Origin: Strongylocentrotus droebachiensis | Lineage: Eukaryota; Echinodermata; Echinoidea; Camarodonta; Strongylocentrotidae | Length of the DNA stretch: 64,000 nt | Direction: 5' to 3' | Assembly (NCBI GenBank): GCA_035222895.1 | Contig: JAVYIG010005384.1 | Location: forward strand, 62,001-126,000 | Shown: positions 56,470 through 64,000 of the stretch, in pieces | Layout of the letters: each line of letters begins with the position of its first letter | Position numbering within the stretch: position 1 is the stretch's first letter | Notes under the pieces: generated by a model | Told to the model about the DNA's origin: nothing | Seen by the model: the letters and a program-made list of their open reading frames with translations, nothing else | Database searches by the model: none | Position numbers and translations under genes: made by a program

Positions 56470-57040
56470 TCGGCTCCTATGTTTGCAAATTCCACCCTAC
56501 TTTGTAAAGCTTCACCTTATGATTTCCCATGAAATTAAAGCAGAGCTAATTGAATAGCTCATTTTTCCTTGTGATTTCCCATGAAATTAAAGCATAGCTT
56601 GAATAAAACAAAAAAACACTTCCTTTAAACATGTTAAAGTCATGGCAATACCTCATCGTGTTTTCTTAGTCACTTGTCTCTTTAAAGTTTTATTTTCTTA
56701 CAGTTCTTTATCATGCTTATTCTTATTCTTTTTAATATTTTTTTCTGGTATACATTTACCTCCATCGTTTCTCATCCAGCGGTGTTACTCTTATCGTTTG
56801 TAGTATCTGTTCCCTGCTCCTCCTCTTGGTTATTGACGAACCATACAGTCCTCAACAGCTGGAGTTATGTCCCTTCTTTAAAGATTACCGCTCATGATGT
56901 TTGCCTCACCTTGTCCCAATCACAGGACTGGATGAAAATCATACACATGGCTCCTATGTTTGCAAATTCAAGCACACTTTATAGAGCTTCACCTTATGAT
57001 TTCCCACGAAATTAAAGCAGAGCTTGAATAGCTCGTTTTT
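56470..57040. repeat. Direct repeat pair around GCTCCTATGTTTGCAAATTC
   Basis: GGCTCCTATGTTTGCAAATT...TTCACCTTATGATTTCCCA...GAAATTAAAGCAGAGCT is present at about 56472-56550 and 56949-57025. A further partial copy of TGATTTCCCATGAAATTAAA lies at about 56572. Confidence 0.65.
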
Positions 57041-57459
57041 CCACTCGTTCACGCATCAGCTGTATACGATGATCTGGGAAAACTGGATACCTAACAAACC
57101 AGACAAATTAAAATCTGCACTTTCCATGGTTTTGTATACTATCAAACGCAGCAATAACAAATTATTGATTCCATGAAAGACCTACTTTCTCCGAATGTTT
57201 TCGGCTTGAATGGTGTCGTAACATTAACGCTGCACTTTCATGATGATCCTTTATGATTTTGTCGTTATTCACAATTCCATTAAATCATCAAATTATAACT
57301 CCATGGCACCGGTCTCTCCCGCCACCTCTGTATCTCCCTTTAAGGCTCCCGCTGTAGCTCCCTCAGTGAAACTCGCTGTGGCTGACACGGTGACTCCCGC
57401 TGTAGCTCCCGCCATATATAGCACTCAATGTCGGGATCTTCGTTAACGGTAGCTTCCTT

Positions 57460-58293
57460 CTAATAGCCCCTTGCTGGCGTTCGAGGTTCCCTTGCTGGCG
57501 TTCGAAATTCCCTTGCATCTCCCGGACAAAGGCTTCTTGCTGATTTGGAGGCATACACTTTGTCGATAAAAAGTTTTGCAGGATCAGCCCGCGAGAAAAA
57601 GGCTAACTTCCCGACTCGTTTCGCGGCTTTCAAAGCAGCAATTTGAGGTTGCCGCGCCTCTCGTACTCTCTTTGGCATATCTTCGGATATATACATGGTT
57701 GTTCCTTTTAAGTTTTTAGCATGTTGCTGCACTAACACTCTATCCGCGTACCTCACGAAACGGGCTTTGATGGCTCTTGGTCTCCCTCTCGCCCCAGCAT
57801 TCCCGAAAAGGCGATGTGCTCGCTGGTATTCTATCTTGTCGGCAAGTTCGACGGGAATCTGAAGCTGTTCAACATGCAGATCCCGAAGGACCTGCTTAAT
57901 ATTCTCATTCTGCACCTCTGGAATTCCAGTATAAATCAAGTTCTCCCTGGCTACATAAGCACTTAACTTGTCAATCTCATCTTGAAGTAATTTTTCCTTT
58001 AAACTTAGCTCCTTCTCTACGCGGTCCACTTTTCCCTTCGCTTCCTGTACTTCTTTGCTTTGAAATTCAGCAGCTTCCTTTAATCCATTTATCGTTACTT
58101 CTAAATTTCTCATCCTCTGTCCAAAAGTTTCTTCCAGAAGGTCCAATCTGCTCTCTATTCTATCCCACTGATCATTAAGGGTTATACGTATGGATGGTAT
58201 CACGTCGGGGCTAGGCGGCGTTGCCGCCCTAGCCCGTTTCGATGTGGCCTTTCCTCTTTGAGAAGTCATGATGGGAGAGGCTCGAGAAAGCAC
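57460..58293 (-). CDS. L1-type LINE ORF1 protein
   Basis: A 277-codon intact frame. Seen: a basic N-terminus with Ser/Pro, then a predicted coiled coil with heptads (about residues 40-105: RIESRLDLLEETFGQRMRNL and onward to VEKELSLKEKLLQDEIDKL). Then an RRM-like core starting ENLIYTGIPE and a basic C-terminal part (YQRAHRLFGNAGARGRPRAI, ISEDMPKRVREARQPQIAAL). Known: this coiled coil-RRM-CTD layout is that of L1 ORF1p (Transposase_22), a trimeric RNA-binding chaperone of the LINE particle. It is on the same strand as ORF2 but about 4.9 kb upstream with duplicated DNA between. Either one element was expanded by insertions or it is a separate copy. The C-terminus repeats AREPRTPARG-like residues. 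Confidence 0.82.
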   Translation of the reverse strand: MLSRASPIMTSQRGKATSKRARAATPPSPDVIPSIRITLNDQWDRIESRLDLLEETFGQRMRNLEVTINGLKEAAEFQSKEVQEAKGKVDRVEKELSLKEKLLQDEIDKLSAYVARENLIYTGIPEVQNENIKQVLRDLHVEQLQIPVELADKIEYQRAHRLFGNAGARGRPRAIKARFVRYADRVLVQQHAKNLKGTTMYISEDMPKRVREARQPQIAALKAAKRVGKLAFFSRADPAKLFIDKVYASKSARSLCPGDAREFRTPAREPRTPARGY

Positions 58294-59164
58294 GTCTTAT
58301 CTCCTCACGAACATGACATGAATGATGCAACTTTATATAAGATATATGGAGCGCCCTCTGGTGTTTCGTGCCGAAAACAGCTTCCATTTTCAGTTCACAT
58401 GGGTTTATATAGACATACCTTGTTACCTTGGAAACACAAGGTTGAGCTCATTGTGTTCCAGAGAGATGGTCCGTATTGTGAGTGTGCCATAATATTGCCA
58501 GAATATTATTCTGAACATAGTTTTGTGACAACATATAGAATATTGAACTTTTGCAAAAAACACATTTTCTTTAAAAAAACCTAAGATTTTTCACAGTGAG
58601 ATGTTGTCCGTTACCATTCAACATATGCTTACATTCTCCGAACATAACGATTTTCATGAGCCATGTAGAACATTGTTTTTTTTCAAAGTACTAATCGTAC
58701 CAAGAAACGTACCAATTATCTAATATTTTATGTAAATATGTAGTTGTTGACCGATTAGGTTATAAGGCCTGTATAAGGTTGTATGTGTTTTTGAGGATGG
58801 AAATTGACACTGAACTTCAGCAGTTTTGCTAAATGAGTACTGAGATGGGTATATAATCATATCACCGCAACCCCTTTAATAACCCCTATAAATGTGAGTG
58901 GTTCGCGCAATCTTCCTATCCCCTTTAGTATCCTAAGGAGAATTATATATCTTAAAAGGGAAAAGCTGCGTGTAAGGCAATGTAAATAACAATTTACGTG
59001 AAATTACAACATAGAACACGCAACATATAGAAATGGAATGTGCAAGTTAATAGGTTTTTATAATCAGTTCAATCTTATAATATGATAAGTTTTTGATAAC
59101 GTTCTTCGAATTTTAAAAAGTCACCATCAAGCGAGTTCCATTGCACGGCACCGTGATATTTAAT
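58294..59164. other. Non-coding, possible 5' UTR of the LINE
   Basis: AT-rich, with no recognisable frame. A TAAGGAGAATTATATATCTT at about 58935 resembles the dispersed TTAAGGGGAAAT motif. Confidence 0.35.
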
Positions 59165-60240
59165 TGAATATTGTTGAATGAATGAATGAAGAACGATATA
59201 TCGGTATATAATACATGTAATACTTATTTCAATTCCATCAATAGTAAAAAAAAATACATATATACAAAGTATAAAAGCATATAGGAGACAGCAAGGAAAG
59301 CAAAAGCTTTATGAACAGCTGCCACCTTGAGTATCAAAATACAATAAAATATAATAGAAATAGATGTAGATGGGCAAAATTGACTGAGTATCATACAATA
59401 AGTTATTTTCAAAAAACAACAACAAATACTATAAAAGTTTAAAAAAACAAAACAGGACAAGCCCAACACAGACAAGGTATGATGCTAAACAAAGAGCCTA
59501 ATATTGTTTCAGTAAATATGACTTATAGTTACGCTTTAGTGAATTTGGACTTGTCTTTATAGCTGGGTGTAATTAATTCCAGATCTTGGATCCCCTATGA
59601 AATACACTTTTCAGGCCTACATTAGTTCTATTTAAAGGCAAGTGGTAATCAGAAGAGCTTCGAGTGCTATAAGAATGGAATTGGTTATTGAGTTGAAATT
59701 GCTTAGCAATTGCCATTGGAACACGATCATTACATGAATATTACGATATTAAATTTATTCAAATCAAATACTTTTAACAGACGCAGTTCAACAAAAATAG
59801 TAGAGGTGTTGGCAAGATAATGGGCATGAAAGTTGATTCTTACAGCTCTTTTTTGTAGTCGAAATAGTCGTAGCATAGAGTAATTAGTTGAGTTTGCCCA
59901 GACAATAATTACAATAGTAACAATATTAAAAAGGTAAAGATGGGGTGTTATAATAGCATTATAAATCATGCGCAGTAATTATCAACTTACACAATATACC
60001 ATTTTGAAATTTTGCTACATAGGCTATCATATCTATGTGTTTATGCCACTTGGTAAAAGGAAATCATAACTTCCGTATGATTCCTTAGTTCGCACTCACT
60101 TTTTTTAGAAATTGATTCAATATGCATCTCCCCGTTTAGTTTATTGTTAAAACAACAAGAAAATTGTTCGGCGATTTCATCATCCACTTTTAGATTAAGC
60201 TGATTTAATAATTGTTTGGTTTTATGTTTGTCTTTCAAAG
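59165..60240 (-). pseudogene. Degraded LINE (CR1/jockey-like) C-terminal fragment
   Basis: Minus strand: LNLKVDDEIAEQFSCCFNNK (60.2 kb), WHKHIDMIA (about 60035) and NAIITPHLYLFNIVTIVIIV followed by RLFRLQKRAVRI (59.85-59.95 kb). The latter matches the conserved LINE block 'I.PHL.YC..VWG...L..LQKRA.R'. Stops separate these pieces. A (GAAT)n tail at about 59170-59190 marks the 3' end. Confidence 0.6.
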
Positions 60241-60499
60241 TTCAGCAGAAAACATTAAAAGCTATTAATATTCCAATGACGTTAAATGAACAGATCGCTA
60301 ATTGACAGGCTTCGATTTAAAGTCAGTTACATCATTTTGAACTTAAACGGGAGAGTAAATTGAGAGAACACGAGAGGCACGTCCGTACGACCAACCTCTT
60401 TAAATGTAAATACTGACGCATAACATCATAAAGAACTGTGAAATATAGCTGGGATATTGAAAAACTACTATTATAATACTCGCTAATAATCATTATTTC

Positions 60500-60920
60500 T
60501 GTAGGGGAATGATGATCCTTTAAGGGGAATAATAACTGTGTTCTCCCTAGGGTCACCAATATAACTTTAGGGGAAATATAATAAAATCTCCCTAATGATG
60601 GTCTTTTCGTAAAAAAACGTTCGGGGAACCCCAAAATTCGTTATATCTATTGTTCTTTATATATTTTTAAATTTAGAGCAAGAAATATCATTGTTTGTTA
60701 AAAATAGATATTTAACGCCAAAAACAAAATAAAAGGGGCTTTTTTTTTAAACCTGTATTTTCAATTTTCGGATTTTCTCCTTAAGTGGCGTTTTTATATG
60801 TTTCCCCCTAAGGTGGGATTTAACATTATTATTATTATATTATTATTATTATTATTAGTATAATTATAATCATTATTATTATTATTATCAGAAGTAGTAT
60901 TATTGTTATTATTTGGGGGA
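60500..60920. repeat. TTTAGGGGAAATATAA motifs and ATT microsatellite
   Basis: CTTTAAGGGGAATAATAACT (60520), ACTTTAGGGGAAATATAATA (60567) and CTCCTTAAGTGGCG (60777) belong to the dispersed motif family. An ATT/TTA microsatellite covers about 60823-60915. Confidence 0.55.
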
Positions 60921-60977
60921 GAGGCATCAGTCTCTTGAACTTACAAGCGTTGGATTTGAAGTCCATCAAATGATCCG

Positions 60978-61969
60978 TTGTCTATCTTTTGTATGTGGTT
61001 GTTCTCCAGGTATCTAGATAATATAAAATTCAATCATTCTCTGTTATATACCAACCGTGTTAAGAATACATTGGGGTTTTGTTTTACTTTTTTAAATACA
61101 GGTTTGAAAAAATAATTACATAAGGATCATTCATACATAGGGTTTTACAGTTCAGTGAAATGCCTTTGAATTCATTCATTTATTCATTCATTCATTTACA
61201 ATATAAAAAATGACGACACGAATAAAAGAGAAGGAAAGAGAAACAAATGCTAAGAAGTGAGTCTGTGACACTGAAGCGCAAATGTCATAAACTTTATAAT
61301 AAGTTACTCACAACATAGTTAGTTTGAGAACAAGTCAGTACCCCCATATAGATTTCGTTCCACTACAGACACAAGGGGTTTCAAGTGACTAGAGTTACTT
61401 CAAATATAGGATAATGTAGTTTTCTTTCCAGTAGTCAGTTAATAGGTTTTTTGAGTGAATGACATTCTCAGCGCCTCTGTTGAATCATTTAAGAGGCATC
61501 AATAAAACGTTTGAGTTTGAGTTTGAGTTGAGTTTGAAGTTTATTATCCAAAACAAAAAGTACATCAATATAACAATCAAATGTGAATGATTAATTAACA
61601 TTGAAAGGATAAATGGGACCAGAAAATAGCATTTAATGCTAATCGTGTCTAGTACCACTAACACACAAAAAGTATCACAGCAATAAATGAGAATGTAATG
61701 AATAAATATGAATAACTATTGAATACATACCTAAGCTACAAATTATTCTACATCTAGGGTATGTATTAACATTGTAGTTAACTGTGTTATATTCGTATTA
61801 TATTTCGTAACTTTTCATGTATTGAATAATCTGTTCTGTTGAGTTGGTTATAGCGCTATAGAATAAACAATTGTTATGGTAATTATTATTATATTAATAA
61901 AATTACTATTATTACTATTAGTATTATTAGTATTATTATTGTTATTACCATTATTATATTATTATTATT

Positions 61970-62000
<31 letters not shown>

Positions 62001-62221
62001 CTATTTATATCTTTTGTATGTGGTTGTTCCTCCAGGTATCTAGATGATATAAATTTAATCATTCTCTGTTATATACCAACCGTGTTAAGAATACAGTGGG
62101 TTTGTTTTACTTTTTTAAATACAGGTTTGAAAAAGAAATTACATAAGGATCATTCATACATAGGGGATTATAGTTCAGTGAAATGCCTTTGAATTCATTC
62201 ATTTATTCATTCATTCATTTA
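60978..62221. repeat. Direct repeat pair of about 215 bp, 1.03 kb apart
   Basis: 60978-61199 and 62007-62221 both read TCTTTTGTATGTGGTTGTTC, CAGGTATCTAGAT, ATATACCAACCGTGTTAAGA, ACATAAGGATCATTCATACA and CAGTGAAATGCCTTTGAATT, ending in ATTCATTTATTCATTCATTC. Both are preceded by ATT microsatellites (60.82-60.92; 61.88-62.00 kb). The DNA between shows A-rich and GAGTTT-repeat LINE-tail-like sequence (about 61505-61540). Confidence 0.7.
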
Positions 62222-63565
62222 CCTTTCCAATCCTCGTAAAAATACATTCAACAATATATTATACATATAAGAAAATATATAAACAATACAAATAATATGG
62301 AGGAGCCAGCAGACTGAGGCATTGGCCTTTCGAAGGCTGGGCTCCAATGGGCGCAGAATAATTATACAAAGTAAAGAGAAAAATAAAGAGTGGGTAGTAC
62401 ATGAACAAATGTGTACAGGCTGATTAAACATAATTAAGATAGAAATTCCTTCGTTAGATAACGTTTATATTTTCGTTTGAATGAGGCAAGATATAGGCAC
62501 ATTTTTATATCGGTGGGTATTGCATTCCAAGTAATCACTCCAGAATATTTTACTGATTTACGTGAAACACGGTATTTTACCAATGGCATATATAAATCAT
62601 TTGCATGTCTTGTGTAATGTTGATGGACATCCTTTGTTATTTTGAACAAATTATCAAAAATAGCCGAGAAGGTAACATATTATTATTGTACATTACGTAA
62701 ATGATCCAACTTGCAATTCATGGATTTGAAATATGGTAAGTACATTTAATTTTCTAAAAAGCGGTTCAGAGGGAGTTCTGGGTGAGAGTGTGTAATTGCA
62801 CGTAATGCTCTTTTCTGTATAACATAAGCTTGATTCAGTAGAGTTTTTGCACAATATCCCCATATCAAAGTACAGTAGGTCAGATGAGGAAGAATGATAG
62901 CATTATAGCTATTAATCAATATATTCAAAGGAATAAAGTGTTGTATTCTATATAATACACCTATTGCACATGAGATCTTCCACCGGGTATTGTTGATGTG
63001 TGGAGCCCAAGTAAGATTTTCATCAAGTGAAACTCCAATAAATACAGTATTATAAACTTGTAATATACTGTAGTTATTATTTATAATGTCAAACATTTGC
63101 TCTGAAAGTCTTTTGTTTTTCTGCTTCAATATTATATAATTAGTTTTTTTTTATTTATAAGTAATTTGTTAGCCAAAAACAACAGCTCAATTTTGGTAGT
63201 TCTGAATTAATTGTGGTTGATATTTCATTAATGTTTTTACCTGACACAAAGAGGTTTGTGTAATCTGCAAATATGATTGGGCAAAGGTTTTGAATGTCAT
63301 TAACATAATAGAAAAAGTAATGGGCCTAAAATTTACCCTTGCCCAACACCTCCAGTGAGTGTCAATAATGTGGAGTTAACACCATCTATATAAACAAATT
63401 GTTTTCTGTTAAATAAATAGCTATGTATCAATTCTAAAGAAATTCTCTAATACCGTAAAATTTGAACTTACGTAACAAAATATCATGATTGATTGAGTCG
63501 AGTGCCTTCGAGAGATCAAAGATGATGATATTTATGATTTTAGGGTTATTCGGACTACGGTAGGT
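62222..63565 (-). pseudogene. Non-LTR LINE reverse transcriptase, C-terminal part
   Basis: Minus strand, in pieces: IFDLSKALDSINHDIL (about 63535-63485, RT palm), IFADYTNLFVSG (about 63285-63250, catalytic motif with the second Asp replaced by Tyr), VFIGVSLDENLTWAPHINN, SCAIGVLYRIQHFIPLNILI and YNAIILPHLTYCTLIWGYC then IQKRALRAI (63129-62746). Then HQHYTRHANDLYMP...VITWNAIP...FKRKYKRYL (62649-62434). It is followed by a 3' UTR and (GAATGAAT)n-like tail at about 62200. Known: these blocks in this order are those of CR1/jockey-group LINEs. Several frame breaks make it inactive. Confidence 0.82.
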
Positions 63566-64000
63566 AACGATTTATTACTCCTATATTGAAAAAAATATGT
63601 AGGCCTACATTCTGTCCATATGTAGGATAAGGAAAATTGTTCGTATTAGGTTTAAAGATATAGTCGAGTTCTGGTCATGCGACTGCATTGTGAATTGAAA
63701 CGTTGTGGAATCAATCAGAAAAGGTTGATCATCTAGCATTAGGAATTGGTGTGTACTGCAAGGTTCTGGAATCATCAAAATGATAAGAAATTTGGCAAGT
63801 ATTGGTAAAGTTACAAGCACTGTACACAGAAAGATGTATATTGGACTACACGAACATGTGGCATACAAATTCGTCCCGAATTGTATGATGTTACACTTAC
63901 ATGCCATATTTAGATTATTAAGGCATTTGAAGAGCCATGCTTTTCAGAGAACATTTTTTTCTTTGATGTTCTTCCATACTTGCCTAATACAATGATAACG
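63566..64000. other. Right edge, no gene recognised
   Basis: Short frames on both strands without recognisable motifs. A coding exon continuing beyond the edge cannot be excluded. Confidence 0.35.

Overview
The window is eukaryotic nuclear DNA, very probably from a marine invertebrate. Genes are split by GT-AG introns. Intergenic and intronic DNA is dense with small inverted-repeat elements and several retrotransposon classes, and ACATGTACATGT-type palindromes and tandem TGACCTTTGACCT repeats recur. These fit an echinoderm-like or other non-vertebrate deuterostome genome, but the species cannot be fixed from sequence alone. I ran no searches; family names rest on motifs read by eye.

Host genes. 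(1) At the left edge, minus strand, is the first coding exon of an SLCO/OATP-type organic anion transporter; it runs off the window. (2) From 12.3 to 31.1 kb, plus strand, is a large multi-exon gene that I read as a chimeric chromatin protein. It starts with an N-terminal helical domain like the integrase-binding domain of LEDGF (TFIIS N-terminal superfamily) and a KMT5A-like SET methyltransferase domain. Then come up to fourteen 39-residue acidic/basic repeats, an Asp/Glu-rich stretch, two C2H2-like zinc fingers and a C-terminal half resembling a tyrosine recombinase. The SET exons plus part of the repeat exon are duplicated in tandem (period 2082 bp). The junction keeps the reading frame, so the gene as assembled can encode one or two SET domains. 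All exon phases agree: 1611 residues with one SET domain, 1959 with two.

Repeats by region. 0.7-12 kb: minisatellites, a CR1-like LINE tail, two long foldback elements (2.77-4.75 and 6.83-8.42 kb), a nuclear-receptor-site-like tandem repeat and a TTAA-flanked MITE. 12.7-21 kb (introns of the chimeric gene): a MITE, an RTE-like reverse transcriptase relic, a solo LTR with TTAA duplication, and a 2.6-kb inverted-repeat element with a 12-bp target duplication and hammerhead-ribozyme-like motifs, which I attribute to Penelope-like elements. 31-39.8 kb: the presumed 3' UTR, a polypurine tract, a Penelope-type GIY-YIG relic split by a hairpin MITE, and a tRNA-derived SINE nested in a TTAA MITE. 41.8-48.3 kb: a decayed Ty3/Gypsy element on the minus strand (gag, protease, RT, RNase H, integrase) split twice by the same MITE family in opposite orientations. 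48.3-58.3 kb: L1/Tx1-type LINE ORF2 and ORF1, minus strand, with duplicated non-coding DNA between. 59-63.6 kb: remnants of further LINEs.

The points most worth attention are the IBD-SET-repeat-zinc finger-recombinase gene, its in-frame SET duplication, and the hammerhead-like motif in the Penelope-like inverted repeats.
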